This document shows positions 38,289-50,653 of a stretch of 64,000 bases of DNA, in pieces. A model generated the notes under the pieces. That model was given only the letters and a program-made list of their open reading frames with translations, was not told the origin of the DNA and searched no databases. The translations under genes were made by a program, and so were the position numbers. Source of the stretch: Vitellaria paradoxa. Taxonomy: Eukaryota; Streptophyta; Magnoliopsida; Ericales; Sapotaceae. Each line of letters begins with the position of its first letter. The stretch's first letter is position 1. The stretch covers positions 43,912,663 through 43,976,662 of the forward strand of contig CM034239.1 of the NCBI GenBank assembly GCA_019916065.1. Reading direction: 5' to 3'.

Positions 38289-38554
38289 GGGCTCGTTTGG
38301 AGCTTTAGAAATTGAAAAATGTTATCAACTTACAACTTTTTGGTTGTTTGTAGTGCATTGGAGATTTATAGAGCTCAACAGTGGGTAAAACGTCAGTTTA
38401 TTACCTTTAATCTGTTCCAACGATTTTATGTAGTTGGAGTTTTATAAATATTTATGAATTTATGGAGATTTTGTAGAAATATGTAAAAGTTGTAATTTTA
38501 TAAAGATTTGTAAAAATTTATAGAGATTTTTTGAGTTTTTTAGACTTCCAAACC
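38289..38554. mobile_element. Tourist-like MITE with TTA target duplication
   Basis: It starts GGGCTCGTTTGGAGC and ends GACTTCCAAACC, inverted relatives. TTA precedes it (38286-38288) and follows it (38555-38557). The interior resembles the other family members (TTTATAGAGATTTTT). Confidence 0.7.
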
Positions 38555-38834
38555 TTACATTAAATTTTATACATTTTTTCTATCAATTTATAACACAAAT
38601 CATATGCGAGAAAGAATTTTGAATCTTGATCCATTCTTTTCTTTTTCTCTTGATAAATTTTTAATCCAAACATACTCTTAAAAAAAAAAAGAAAAAGAGA
38701 GAGAGAGAAAAACAAGAAACTCACAAAAATTTTAAAGAAAAACTTGGAAAATTTTGCTTTTTGCATACTATTACAAGCAGTTACTTTCAACGGGAACGTA
38801 AACATCGACTATATCCAAGGAGTAGCCGCAACAA

Positions 38835-39097
38835 TTTTTGAGACTCAGGGAGAAGCCCACAGTCGCTATCTATGAGTACGCATTAGGTGAAGTCTGCCCC
38901 ATGACCCTAGCCGGCAAAGAATCACGAGAAGGTAAACTAACCTAAGTAAATCCTGGCTGACCGACTTAACTGATAAGGCTGTTAGATGACTTTCTACAAT
39001 TAGAAAAAAGACTGCTCCCGAAAAAGAGTCGAATCTGGGATCTATTAGTTCCAGACTTTTCACCCCATCATCCGAATTAACTCAACTATCCCTTACG
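38835..39097 (-). mobile_element. tRNA-derived SINE with long target duplications
   Basis: Read on the minus strand the element opens with a box-A-like GGATAGTTGAGTTAATTCGG. A box-B-like GATTCGACTC follows about 50 bases later. The 3' body is of plant-SINE type, with TTACCTTCTCGTG, GCTAGGGTCATGGGG and ATAGCGACTGTGGGCTTC. It is bracketed by 17-base direct repeats with three mismatches, AGGAGTAGCCGCAACAA (38818-38834) and AGGCGTAGCCACAGCAA (39098-39114). That length fits LINE-mediated insertion. The body is about 263 bp. The divergence of the repeats suggests an old insertion. Confidence 0.75.
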
Positions 39098-39458
39098 AGG
39101 CGTAGCCACAGCAACTTGATCATATACGCAACGTAAGTTAGACAACTAATTAACGTATTCAATCAAATTATTGACTGAACCCGCGCCGCAACTGGGCGTT
39201 GGACTGCTTCTTCCCAGTTCAGTTGACGATATTATATTGTAGCGAGTACCTGTTCTCTGCGCATGCACCATCTTTTTCCTGGCCTTTTAAGTAGCCAAGC
39301 ATCAAACCAAGTCCTTCAAACTTCATATATATATATATATATATATCTATATGGCTCCTTTAAAGTTCACAGTTGGGACCCAATATTTACAGCCAATTTT
39401 AATTTGTTCTTAGAAATAAAAAAAAAAACTTTAATACGAGATTTCTCTAATTTATTAT

Positions 39459-39614
39459 GGGTGCGTTTAGTTTATTAAAAATTTTTGAAAAATTCTGAAA
39501 ATTTTAAAAAATCTCTAAAAATTATTCACTTTTTACCTCATACCTCACTATACAAAATACAAACTCATAAATTATTTCACTTTAACTCATTTAATCTATT
39601 TTTTACCACTTTAA
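39459..39614. mobile_element. Tourist-like MITE relic
   Basis: It starts GGGTGCGTTTAG and ends TTTAAACGTAACT. TAT precedes and follows it. The interior CACTTTTTACCTCA and TTTTTACCACTTTAAACG is the reverse complement type of the family interior. Confidence 0.55.
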
Positions 39615-40649
39615 ACGTAACTTATATATTATAGAGTAGCAGATTAATTGCAGACATCACGTCCATTAAGAAATTAAGTACTCATTCTAATTGGCAGACC
39701 CATGTTAAAATTAATGATGGCAATTGTCCCACTCACCTAACGATTACACTTGAATTCTTTTTTATTGTCAGTTGAAAAAGAGAAGAGAAAAAAAAAAAAT
39801 TCTAAATGTGACATTTTTGATTTCATGCGAGTCCTCTCATGAACGGGCAATATAATAATACAGGCACAAGTTGATAAACAGGTCAACGCATGTTTAGCCC
39901 TCGAGTGATTTTCTTTTTTGTTTCCGATTACTACAAAATTGACAGTCATGAGCTGATCGCCTTTGGGTTAGAGAAAAGAAGGACTAGCAACTTGCTAAAA
40001 TCCAAAGATATATACCAGCCGTCAATATTTCAACTTAATTTATAATTTGAAGTGTAAATCATAATTACAATTTACGCATTTTTCATTAATTAAAAATTTT
40101 AAATAATTGAACTCAGGTACACAATCTTGTTCATCATGCATGCAGGGATAATGATAATGGATTGTTTGCCATAGTGTTAATAATTAATTAATTTTATAGC
40201 TAGTTTTCACACTTAAAAATGTCCAAATTATCCCCCCCAAAAAAAAAGAAAAAAAAGTAGCTGACTCCATCCGAGAACATCGGCCTCATTTGGATGTCTA
40301 GTTCTTAGCTAATCTTTTGTATTTTTTTGGGGTAAAAATTGGTAGGTGAAATTTATGGTGTGCTTGGTAAAATAAATAGATATTTTTAGTAACTTTCGAC
40401 AACTTTTTATATACTTCGTAAAAATTTTGGTAATTTTTGAGTTGGATTAAGTGAAACGATCACTATACCTTTTGTTAACTCAATAAAAATTAATGCGTTA
40501 TTGTTATGTAATGTTTTTGAATCCCTTTGTTTCCGTTAAATTTCTATTTTTTTATTAATTTTCTCGTTATACTTGTTATTTTTCGTTATCGTTGCACTAA
40601 GCGCTATCATTTTTTTTTTAAATCCGTACCCCTTGAAGACATCTAAATC

Positions 40650-40925
40650 TGAAAAGAGGAGGCTGCAGTCAAGGGCTGACTGTAACTGCTGTAGTCATCT
40701 CAAAACGAGCCGCTGTAGTCATCTCAAAACGACACTATTTTATTTATTTTTCACTCAAAATGATATTGTTTCACTTAAGTTACTATATTCGAATATGAAT
40801 TGATACATTTAAATATAATAACTTAAGTGGAACGATGTCGTTTTAATAAAATATAGACAAAATGGTGACGTTTTAAGGCAACTGCAACTGCAGTCGGGGG
40901 TCGTTAAATCCGACTCTTGTGCGGG
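40650..40925. mobile_element. Foldback MITE-like inverted repeat
   Basis: Arms of about 110-130 bases pair across a centre near 40800. Matching parts are CTGCAGTC against GACTGCAG-type ends, AAAACGACAC against GTCGTTTT-type sequence, and CACTTAAGTTA against TAACTTAAGTG. The left arm holds a local direct duplication of GCTGTAGTCATCTCAAAACG. No coding potential. Flanks 39620-40640 and 40930-41930 are AT-rich and unassigned. Confidence 0.6.
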
Positions 40926-42000
40926 CTCGAGTTCCAGACTGGAGAGTAGTGCATGCATTACAGCACAGGTTGGTCGGGACCGGCCATGATATATATCCAG
41001 GTGTCCGGTCGAAACCCTTCCCCCCTTTCTGCACTAACCACCCCAAAGTAAATGCGGCTGAGAGTCAAATCTTATCATGTTTCTAGATATTATCAAACTT
41101 GATTAATGGCTGCTCAGTGGTAGAAGTAACTGTTCCGGGTAATAAATTTACCCCTCTGTCAGCGTGGAGGTATAGATGGTGAGGTTCTCGAATTTGAGAT
41201 TTTTGAAGTTAAAATATGCACTGTGGTTTTAGAATTAGAATTTCCAAAGTCAGAATTATAATTTTAAGAGCTAAAGTTATAAAGTTATATTTTTAACTTT
41301 TTAATTTTTATAACAATTCATCAAATTTTTAACATTAAAAATTTTTTTCCATTAGATAAAATTTTTTAAAATTTTAAAAATTAAAAAATAAAATTTTAAC
41401 TCCTGAAATTAAATTTCAACCTGAAGATCCCCTCATCCTGGATTTTACAACTTACATGCTAATCTCAAAACTCATATTACTTTTCATATATTAAAAAATA
41501 AATAAATTAAACATAATAATGATTTTTTTTTACTCAATCACTTTTACAGATCCAACATACTAAAAAGTAGTGTTGTTTTATAATTATACCATTTTCACGT
41601 CATTTTGATACAAAATTTTAATTAAAAATTCTGATAAAATAATATTTTAGTCTAAATTATTTGATTAATTTGAGGTTGCCATATGTACCTTTTTTTTGTC
41701 TTTTTGCCAATTAAATGAGAATACATATGCCTTTCAGAGAGTTTTGAAACCGTCACTAAGCCTAGTCAAAACCATGCTAGCTAGTACAAAATCATGCCTC
41801 ATTTGACACCAAAACATAAACCCATGCGTAAAAGGTGTGACCTCCAACGGGTAAATTCACATGGTAATCACCGCCCCGTCCCTAATGGACTAAACCCACC
41901 CCATGCATGAACATTGAACATATGTATGACATATGATATATATATATATATATATGTATAATATGTATGTATATCAGTGGCTAGCGTGCAAGCATACGTG

Positions 42001-42008
42001 TATAAAGA
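42001..42008 (+). promoter_or_regulatory. TATA box of the ABCG transporter gene
   Basis: TATAAAGA lies 83 bases before the ATG at 42084, a normal distance for a plant core promoter with a short leader. It follows a (TA)n run and a GTATATCAGTGG stretch. Position is the main support. Confidence 0.55.
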
Positions 42009-42083
42009 GGAGCCAGGTTGGTGTGTTAGCTCATCTTCCTCTCCACTTCACACATACTTATAGTGCTCTCCCCCCACTTCCCC

Positions 42084-43934
42084 ATGGAATTGCCAGTGAA
42101 GACACCAAATTCTGGTGGCTTGAAAACCCAATACCGGATCAAAACCAAGAACCTCTCTTACAAACTATGTCCCAAGTACAGTCATCACGGTTGGGTTAAT
42201 GCATGGTGGGAAAGTCCCCATTATCAAACAAACAGTTACATTCTAAGGAATGTCAACTGTGAAGCCAAATCGGGGGAGATCACAGCAATCGCCGGCCCAA
42301 GCGGGGCAGGGAAGACCACCTTGCTGGACATTCTCGCCGGAATGATCGTCCCGGGCCGAGTCTCCGGCGGCCACGTTCTAGTGAACGACGAGCCAATGAG
42401 CGCCGCGCATTTCCGGAGAGTGTCGGGCTACGTGACACAGGACGAAGCTCTCTTTCCACTCCTCACCGTCGAAGAAACTCTCACGTACAGCGCGCGCCTG
42501 AGGCACCAGGGTGGTGGTGGGGTCCACAAGGCCGCCGGAGATAGAGTTAGAGAGCTGTTGAAGGAGCTTGGACTCGAGCACGTTGCTAAATTGAGAATTG
42601 GGAGTGAATCAGTGAGAGGCATTTCGGGTGGCGAGAAGAGAAGGGTTTCGATTGGGGTTGAGCTAGTTCACGAGCCGGATGTTCTTCTCTTAGACGAACC
42701 GACTTCGGGGCTGGACTCGGCATCGGCTCTTCATGTGGTTTTGCTCCTCAAATCCATGGCTAAGAACCAAGGGAAGACAACTGTGCTAACCATCCATCAA
42801 CCCGGGTTTCGAGTTCTCGAGCTTTTTGATCAGGTTGTGCTCTTGTCAAACGGCACCGTTTTGCACCACGGGCCATTGCATCTTCTAGAGGAGCGACTCA
42901 AGTTTGCTGGCCATTGCATTCCTCGCTATGTCAATGTGCTCGAATTCGCCATCGATGTCATAGAAACCCTGCTCGTGGATATGGAAAATGATGCAGAAAT
43001 GAGTGACCCCAGTAAAATCTCCAACTTGGGTAACAAAGAGACTGAGTCTCGAGTTATAATGGAACAACTATACCCAAATTATCGATTCAATGAGATATTA
43101 ATACTGAGCCAGAGATTCTCAAGAAACATTTTCAGGACCAAGCAGCTATTTGCTGCAAGGATAGTACAAGCATTTCTTGTAGGGATTCTGCTAGGTACGA
43201 TATTCAAGAACACGATGAACAATGATCCCAATGGGTCCAACCTTCAGACCCAAGTCGGATTCTTTGCCTTCAGTCTTGCCTTCTTGTTGTCTTCCACAAC
43301 AGAAGCACTACCAATCTACCTAGAAGAGAGGAGAATTTTGATGAGAGAGACCTCTAGAGGAGCCTACAGAGTCTCTTCTTACGTTATATCAAACACTCTG
43401 GTCTTCCTTCCTTTCCTCCTAACTGTGGCTCTTCTCTATTCAACTCCAGTTTATTGGCTAGTCGGATTGAGAAGAGATATAGAAGGATTCGTCTATTTTT
43501 TCCTAGTGGTTTGGATGACTGCTCTGATGTCAAACTCTTTCACTGCGTGTCTTAGCGCAATGGTGCCGGATTTCATCATGGGGACTTCCTTGATTGCAGG
43601 GGTTATGGGAGCTTTCTTTCTATTTTCTGGGTACTTCATATCTAAGGATGACATACCAAGGTGTTGGATTTTTGTGTACTACTTGAGCTTGTTCAAGTAC
43701 CCATTTGAGTGTTTTATGATAAATGAGTATGGTGGGGAGAAGGGGAAAGGAAGGTGCTTGGAGATTGTGGAAGGTGACCAATGCCTATTAAATGGCAATG
43801 GTTTCTTGATCCATCAAGGTTTGAGAGAGTCACAGAAATGGAGCAATTTAGTCGTGATGTTGGGGTTTATTTTTGGGTACAGGTTACTTTGTTTTGTGAT
43901 TCTGTGGTACAGATCTTACAGAACCAAGTGTTAG
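42084..43934 (+). CDS. ABCG-subfamily (WBC) half-transporter
   Basis: Single-exon gene, 616 residues. It starts at ATG 42084 (MELPVKTP), not at the upstream in-frame GTG. The nucleotide-binding domain comes first: Walker A GPSGAGKT at 71-78, signature [12 protein letters not shown] at 180-191, Walker [13 protein letters not shown] at 201-212, and H-loop HQPG at 238. The ABC2-type membrane domain follows from about residue 350 with six likely hydrophobic segments, ending in WYRSYRTKC. The NBD-TMD order and length are standard for a plant WBC half-transporter, which must dimerise. The MELPVK start and lack of introns resemble the Arabidopsis ABCG4/8/10 clade, whose members export small molecules at the plasma membrane. 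The substrate cannot be read from sequence. The frame is intact and no motif is missing. Confidence 0.95.
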   Translation: MELPVKTPNSGGLKTQYRIKTKNLSYKLCPKYSHHGWVNAWWESPHYQTNSYILRNVNCEAKSGEITAIAGPSGAGKTTLLDILAGMIVPGRVSGGHVLVNDEPMSAAHFRRVSGYVTQDEALFPLLTVEETLTYSARLRHQGGGGVHKAAGDRVRELLKELGLEHVAKLRIGSESVRGISGGEKRRVSIGVELVHEPDVLLLDEPTSGLDSASALHVVLLLKSMAKNQGKTTVLTIHQPGFRVLELFDQVVLLSNGTVLHHGPLHLLEERLKFAGHCIPRYVNVLEFAIDVIETLLVDMENDAEMSDPSKISNLGNKETESRVIMEQLYPNYRFNEILILSQRFSRNIFRTKQLFAARIVQAFLVGILLGTIFKNTMNNDPNGSNLQTQVGFFAFSLAFLLSSTTEALPIYLEERRILMRETSRGAYRVSSYVISNTLVFLPFLLTVALLYSTPVYWLVGLRRDIEGFVYFFLVVWMTALMSNSFTACLSAMVPDFIMGTSLIAGVMGAFFLFSGYFISKDDIPRCWIFVYYLSLFKYPFECFMINEYGGEKGKGRCLEIVEGDQCLLNGNGFLIHQGLRESQKWSNLVVMLGFIFGYRLLCFVILWYRSYRTKC

Positions 43935-45410
43935 GAGGATTTCTTTTTGGGCTTGGATATTGGATGAGACACTGTGGAAGAAGATGTTTGTTTAATTTAT
44001 TTCTTTATTATCTGGAGAAATTCTTTAGTATGATATTAAGGGTGCTTTTGGGAAGCATTTTAGTTTTTCGGTTTCTAATTACTCAGTTTTTTAATTCTTT
44101 TATTTTTTTTAATGACTAAATTTATTCTTTATATGTTTAACTTTTTTTTTTTAATCATGAAATGTAAAAATATCAAATTAATAAAAAATTAAAAAATTAA
44201 ATATTAAAAAGTTAATTTTTTCTCTTTTCAAATAAAAAATAATTAATTTTTTTATTGTTTCGTACCTAGTAAGCTTTTTCTATAATCTGTTCAAATTTCT
44301 ATTTTAAGTGGATTATACATATTAGCAAACGCGCACGAACTTCCCTCTTTAATGCCAAATAACTACTCCACCTCTAAACCTTTGGCACACAGCAAATTTC
44401 CTTTGTCATTCTCAGCAGCTCTTTTGCAAATTTTCTTTCCATGGCGCCCCATTAATGAAAATTTACACCACATAATTCAAAATAACTTCAGATTTCCCAA
44501 AGTCAAACAACAGTCCTTTCCTTTTGCTCCATCCTTATTATACCGTGTCTTTATCTCCATCTTCAATCAGCTACATACATGCATCTCCCTTTTTAGTCAT
44601 GCTCCATCGAGGAAAAACATCTTAGATCCTACATATTCTCTACTTCAGTTTTGAGATTTTTATATTCCTGTTAGCAAATTTCAAGACTTTTTGTTTTTGC
44701 GATTTGTATTTAATTTTCTTCTTTTCCTATATAATTTTTTTTTCGATGCATTTTAATTAATATATGCTGTTTCATGCATCCATGTTGTCATCTGTTTTGC
44801 ATTGGGCTAAGAGTAAAGTTGGCCCTCACTTTGCATTCTAACCAATACTTTATTTTGGGTGGTCGCGTAACAAATTGCTTGAGCTTACCTTGAATAAAAC
44901 TTGATTCGAACCCGATTTATGGTTTTAGTGATTTGTATTCGAACTTTAATTTAAAAGTGATCGTTTGATAAAATAATAAATAATTTCATAACGTTTTTAG
45001 TCAAAAAGACTTTATGTTGATAAAGTAAAATAACATCGTTTTAATTAATTTGACACAACTATTTATTTTTAATTTATTATATTTTAAATTAAAATGATAT
45101 CGTTTAATAGTGTTTCACACCAACTTTGCTTGAAATCAAATTGTTATTTTTTTCTTTTTTTTTTTTCTCTTCTTTCTTTCTTTCCATTTTTTTGTTTAAT
45201 GTCTATTGGCTAAATTCCAATTCCAACCCCTTCTAAGACATGAAACAGAGCCATAAAGTGTTTTGTTTGGCTTTCCTACAAATAATTAAGAATCAGAGGA
45301 CGTAGCAGGGGTTTTTCCGTGGGGACATAACAATTGGCTGCAACATAGACGAATATTTTTTTTGGGGGAGGGGAGAAGGGGGCGATTTAAACTTCACATT
45401 TAAAGGAGAT
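43935..45410. other. 3' flank of the ABCG gene
   Basis: Contains AATAAA-like stretches (about 44178) that may serve polyadenylation of the transporter transcript, then AT-rich sequence. Around 45010-45110 ACATCGTTTTAATTAA and TTAAAATGATATCGTTT form a weak inverted pair. No gene is seen. Confidence 0.4.
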
Positions 45411-45419
45411 AAAAAAAAT

Positions 45420-45895
45420 TCTTCAATTGTAAGTTTCTTTAGTAACATTTATATTTATTGTTTTTTTTTTATTTATGTTTACAGATTTTTTTAAAAACTA
45501 ACAATAAAAACATACGTATTTATTAAATCTGTTTTTATTTTTTTATTTTTAACAAAATAAAAACTAAAATAAAAAAAAAAGTATTTTCATGACCCTCATT
45601 TTAAAATAAAAAAAGTGTTTTCATGGCTCTCATTTTTTCTGTTATAAATATTTTATCAATTTTAAAATTTTTATTTTTGTTGCATTATATTAAAATAAAT
45701 TATTTTATTCAAATGTTTAATTAAAATAAAGTTATTTTAAAAATAATATAATTAATTTAGTTAATTAGTTTAATTCAAACGTAATTTCAGTTTCATTTGA
45801 GAAAAAAATGATAACAAAAAATAGAAATCAAAAAACATAACAGAACATAAATTGAGAAACGGCAATATTACCAAACAGCTATTGAGTTTCAAAAT
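45420..45895. mobile_element. Second member of the 34592 foldback/MITE family
   Basis: The left part TTTCTTTAGTAACATTTATA and the right end GAGAAACGGCAATATTACCA are inverted relatives. The core has TTATTTTAAAAATAATATAATTAA as in the first member. It shows what the right end looks like without the solo LTR. Confidence 0.55.
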
Positions 45896-46014
45896 TCCAA
45901 ATAATTTTTATTTAAAAGATTATTTTATATTTATTTAAAATGTTACTTTATTTAGAGTACGGATGAGTGAGAATCACAATTCTATTTCATTTCCAAATTA
46001 GTTAAATTAAATAA

Positions 46015-46264
46015 GTGCCCGTTTGAAGTACTAAAAATTACGAAAATTTATAAAAAAAATTTCAAAACTTTCTTTAATTCTTTTTCAAATTTTTTCATAG
46101 TAAAAATTTTAAACTTTCTTTTAACTTTTGTTAATTTTCTCTAATTTTGTCAATTTTTTTTCAACCTCTCTAACTTTTTGAGCAACGCACCTAATACCAA
46201 ACTCTCTAATTTTACTGTTTTTTATTTTTTTTGGTCGTCTCTGTCTGGTATTCCAAACGAACAC
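46015..46264. mobile_element. Tourist-like MITE with TAA target duplication
   Basis: It starts GTGCCCGTTTGAAGT and ends TTCCAAACGAACAC, inverted relatives. TAA flanks both sides (46012-46014, 46265-46267). The interior is T-rich and diverged. Confidence 0.68.
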
Positions 46265-46706
46265 TAATTTACTTTAACTAATAATTAAATGAAAACTGCA
46301 TACCGTAGAATAGAAGAGCATCGATGAAGATAATCATAAATAAGCAAAATATAATATATTTATGCACCTTGATTAGCATGCAGAGGTTGGACGTATTATA
46401 AAAGTCACTGGTGATGCAATACAGCCGTAAGGCAAGGACACAATTTTTGTCTTTTTTTTTTTAAACTTTTGTTGTTTATAAGCATCAATATTGTTGGTGC
46501 TGGTTTTCTATAATCTTGTTTTTCAAAATGTCGGCAAATAATATTAATTCCATCTTACACGTTGGACTTCAGCTCAAAGGATTGCCGTGTGCGCCCAAGT
46601 TTTCTATTATCAATCTAATCAGCTCTTTTCTTTATCTTTTTCTTATGCCTAATAGTTTGTCACTATGCTAAATGTATTCAATCTTTTGAAGTTGAAAGCG
46701 CCATGA

Positions 46707-46707
46707 C

Positions 46708-46746
<39 letters not shown>
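46707..46746. repeat. (TA)n microsatellite
   Basis: About 18 TA units, the longest pure TA tract in the window. Shorter ones occur at about 15131, 19765, 30271, 39325, 41937, 48681, 51026, 58484 and 62259. They are typical plant TA tracts. Confidence 0.85.
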
Positions 46747-46749
<3 letters not shown>

Positions 46750-47044
46750 CTCATTCTTTGACCTTGGCTATTAACCACCCGAAAGTTTTTTTTTTTTAAT
46801 TTTAACACCTGAAAGTTTTCATATCTCAAACATAATGAATTATTAGGTAAAATATTGTTACAAGAGTGTAGAATGAAACAAAATAAAATGATCTTTATTA
46901 CATTTCATTTTATTTTTTTATTTAGTAAATTTGTTTAAAATGTTATTTTATATTTGTTTGAAATGTTACTTTTAAACAAGTTCAGGACTTAATTTCCATC
47001 TACTCAAATTTGTTTGAAATTTCATTTAATTCCATGAGATTCAC

Positions 47045-47109
47045 GTAGTCGTTCAATGTCTGAATTGAACAAAATTAGTCGTTCAATGTCTGAATTGAAA
47101 CAAAATTAG
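47045..47109. repeat. Two-copy 31-bp direct tandem repeat
   Basis: AGTCGTTCAATGTCTGAATT followed by GAACAAAATT occurs twice in tandem; the second copy has one extra A. No gene is close. The rest of 46750-47950 is unassigned AT-rich DNA. Confidence 0.8.
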
Positions 47110-47955
47110 ATGAGGCGATAACATTGATACTATATCGAATGTACAGAGATCAATTGATATAATTTGAAATATGATTCTTAAAATAAAATTGATAGTAAAG
47201 TATAAGCGTGCTAAATATATCTATTAGCCAAACTTTAGTACTATTTTTTTTTGTAAGTTATTGGAATGTATGCAAAATTGAATGAATATGGAAGTTCCAT
47301 GTGCATACGTGATGTGCAAACATGCACCGCGTGCTTAATTTTGCAAATGTGATATGAATTAATTTACGTGCTTTTAGTACATCTAAAGTAAGGCCTAAAA
47401 CCTTTTGTTTGAACAAAATCCAACAAAAAGTTATAATTAAGTATCCAAAATGAGTAGAATATATTCATTCAATATAGAAATAAGCTCATGAAGTGGTTAC
47501 ACATACTCTTCCTCTTGATTGGGAAAATACATGAGATATACTAGATTGACTTTTGTGTGACACCATCACATATGGACAAAATACTAGTATATTTATAATA
47601 AAGCTATATTATGCATTCTTGTATTTTCTATAATTTTTATTATTTATTTATTTTTTATTTATGTACTTTTAAATCATTCTATTTTATCTTTTTCATCAAA
47701 ATTTATTGCCAAAAAAAAAAGAGTGATAGAAACTTGATATTTTATGTCAATTTTTTGTAATTAAAATTAATATAAAAGACAAAGTGCATGAAACGATTTA
47801 AAAATATATTAGACAAATTGAAATGATTTAAAATACGAGTCCTGTAGTAAAATTGACGGTAAGGTAAATAAACACCGAGCGTAATACTTTACCCTATAAT
47901 GAAACATACAAATTATCTGACAAAAGAATCATGACCCGTTTCTGTTTGTTGTTCT

Positions 47956-50653
47956 TCACCAGAAATCTCCTAACGAAGATGAGTTCGAAGAATCAACATA
48001 AGGACCTCCCCTTCTTCTCTTGTTTGAAAGCGTATTCCTCAACGAAATCTCCTCGGAAGCATTAAATTTATCGAGCACAGACCTCAGGGCGTGTCGAACA
48101 GAACTCGCAAGAATCGGATATCCTTGTTGGCTGCCTTCCACGTGCTTTTCTTTGTCGCATGTTATGAGGAAAACATAAACCATCCTGTCTCCCAAGGTGG
48201 CGATTTCAGCCCCACTTGTTTCAATTGGAGGGCGTCGAGAGCTTGCCTTAAATCCGACAGAATTTCGTGTTTATATTCGCAACACAGAGATACGCGGAGG
48301 GAACAAGAGGAGACTCCCTCGTCTGATAATCCATCCTCTTGTTCGACTCTTACTTCGTCAACGTCGAGTGGTACGAGAATGCCTTTCGTTGCTTCTGCTG
48401 CATTTCTCTTCATTTCCTTCAAGTGGTTGATAACTTCGCCGAGCAATGATGCTTTGTCCATCTGGGTATGTTAATATGCCAAATGAAGCTTCAACGTCAC
48501 CAATGCTAAAGATAAAGATATATAGATCATTTATGTATGTATATATAATTATTTTAAGCCAATTTAATTACTCGGCTGCCGCTAGCCTCAAATAACTGAT
48601 TCAAACAAACAGGTAAATTTTTGAGTATGCATGTCCCCTCTCCCACAACTTTATTATAAATTTCTTATATTTTGTAATTATATATATATATATATATATG
48701 TATTTACATAGGTAACTAATGTACTTTTAGAATTAGTAGGTCATAGCATTTTAGACCTCCATATGATATTTTTACTCCTGTCCTTAACATGAACTCTTCT
48801 GAAATATTTGTATCGAACAATTGGCACTTTTAGAGTAAAAGCATAAAATATGTGTTCAATATGTGTAATTCGACATACACCAACTTAGCATGCCTAATAA
48901 TTAAATTACATCAAAACATTCAATGGGACTAATTTTATATATGTATAAGATACTGCATACTAGCTACATTAATTGTAATTAAACACCATTTTACTTTAGA
49001 AAGATAAAACAAATATTTAAAAATATACAACTTATAGTATTATCTATGTATTTTTGAGTGGGATAGTTAGATGAATCTGACACTTAACACACAGCGATGT
49101 TAGATATTCATAAAAAAGATCACATAATATTAGTTGAAATCTAATTTTCAAATTCTCTTTTACTTCCAAAGGGATGAATTTAGAATTTTAGTATATAAAA
49201 GGTTGAAGTATACTTTAAGGGGGTAATGATAAATAACATGAATTATTTTTAAATGTTAATAACAAAATTATATATTCTCACAAATTTGGGGATCAGGTAA
49301 GCAGGATAGCACGGCCTTTAGATTTGCTCAGAAGGTAATAAATATTTAAAAGTTTAAGAAGAATGAGTTCGGAGGACTTGAAAGAATTAATACACGATCA
49401 CCAAGTTTATGATGCAAGGAAGATAATGAATCAAAGAGGTAAAGCGGATACTACGAGTCTTCTGTGTTGTCCAAGAATATTAAAAAATAAAATTAATAGT
49501 TAAATATGGTTGTTTATACATGTTTAAATCCAAATAGGAATTTAAGATTTTACTAAGAAGTTTTTTATTTGGTTTTGATACTCATCAATAATCATATTTA
49601 ACTATCAGTTTTGTTTTATTTAGGATTAGTTTTATATATTTACTTATATTTTTAATTTTTTTTACAATATTTTATTTTTCTAAAAATACCTTTTTCAGTG
49701 TCGTTTATTTTAGCATATTTATTTATTTTATTTTAATATCAAAACTCTTTATTAAAGATAGTATCCATTAATATTTTTCTTCTTGGCATTCGAAGGCTAA
49801 ACATATAAATCACAGTTTATTGTTCTACCCATTCGAAATAGTCATCAACTTTCCCTATATCAGTCTACGATCGTTATAGTTTATCATTGCCCATTCAATT
49901 CTGACAGAAGATCCACTGAAGGGCTAAGGCACTTCTCAGGCATGTCCGGCAGCAAATTCATAAAGAATAAAAGAATCTAAGACAAACGTAAGCATGTTTC
50001 CCAGGAAAGATTTACTAAAACGGTTTTCCGGCTTCGTATGAATTTTTGGTTCAAAGGATTTCAGAGGACACTGCCTAATTATTAGAAATGCTTGCTGGGA
50101 ATAAATCCCCTGCAGGCTATAAATAAGATTAACGGTTGTTATGAGAATCGCGTAAAAATATAACGGAATTGTTCCCTAATAATTAAACCAACTGATTAAT
50201 CGTATTTACAAGAATCACAACTACTTTAACGATTAATCATATTTACAAGAATCACTACTTAATTCAATAATAATAATAATAATTCAAACATATTAATTTC
50301 ATTATCCACAACAAGTTGCAGAGAAAGACATTACTCAAAATCCAAACACTTAATCAATCAAAAGAAGACAAAGCTGACCTTATTTGTGCCGGGGATTAGG
50401 CTCCGGAGAGTGGCGAGATGGCCGTTAATCCTCTCTCTCCGCCGCCTCTCCGCCTCACAATGGTTCCTCAGAGCCACCAGTGCCTTCTCAGCCTTCACCC
50501 CCTTTTGGCCCGGCCTCACCACAGCCTTCACAAGCTCTCCCCTCTCACCATCCAACACCAACGAAGAAGAAGAAGAAGAACCCGACCCACCTCTTAGTAT
50601 CTCCTGAAACCCATAATTCTTTGGAACTCATCAAACCAGCTCGAGAATTCCAT
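47956..50653 (-). CDS. bHLH transcription factor (bHLH30/51/106-type), two apparent frameshifts
   Basis: Exon 1 is 50379-50653 from ATG 50653 (MEFSSWFDEF). Exon 2 is 47956-48461, with a 1.9-kb GT-AG intron between. The bHLH spans the intron: basic region CEAERRRRERING with the E-box-contacting Glu and Arg, helix 1 and loop LRSLIPGTNK, then MDKASLLGEVINHLKEMKR. A plant ACT-like C-terminal fold follows (SLRVSLCCEYKHEILSDLRQ...LGDRMVYVFLI), then a basic RNTLSNKRRR tail and TGA. The order matches Arabidopsis bHLH30/32/51/106/107 proteins, nuclear DNA-binding regulators. Two one-base losses break the frame: an A3 run at 50607-50609 (needs A4) and a C4 run at 48210-48213 (needs C5). As written the protein would stop after about 19 residues. 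Either assembly error or a young pseudogene. A SINE-free promoter could not be defined. Confidence 0.85.
48462..50378 (-). other. Intron of the bHLH gene
   Basis: GT at 50378-50377 and AG before 48461. It splits the bHLH domain between the loop lysine and MDKASLL, a position conserved in this clade as far as I recall. AT-rich, with no recognisable nested gene. Confidence 0.75.

Noticed and set aside
41100..41200. tRNA-like sequence with GCTCAGTGGTAGA and GGTTCTCGAAT
   Set aside because: Box spacing and the inserted base in box B do not fit a tRNA, and no cloverleaf could be drawn. It may be a SINE scrap, but no direct repeats were found.
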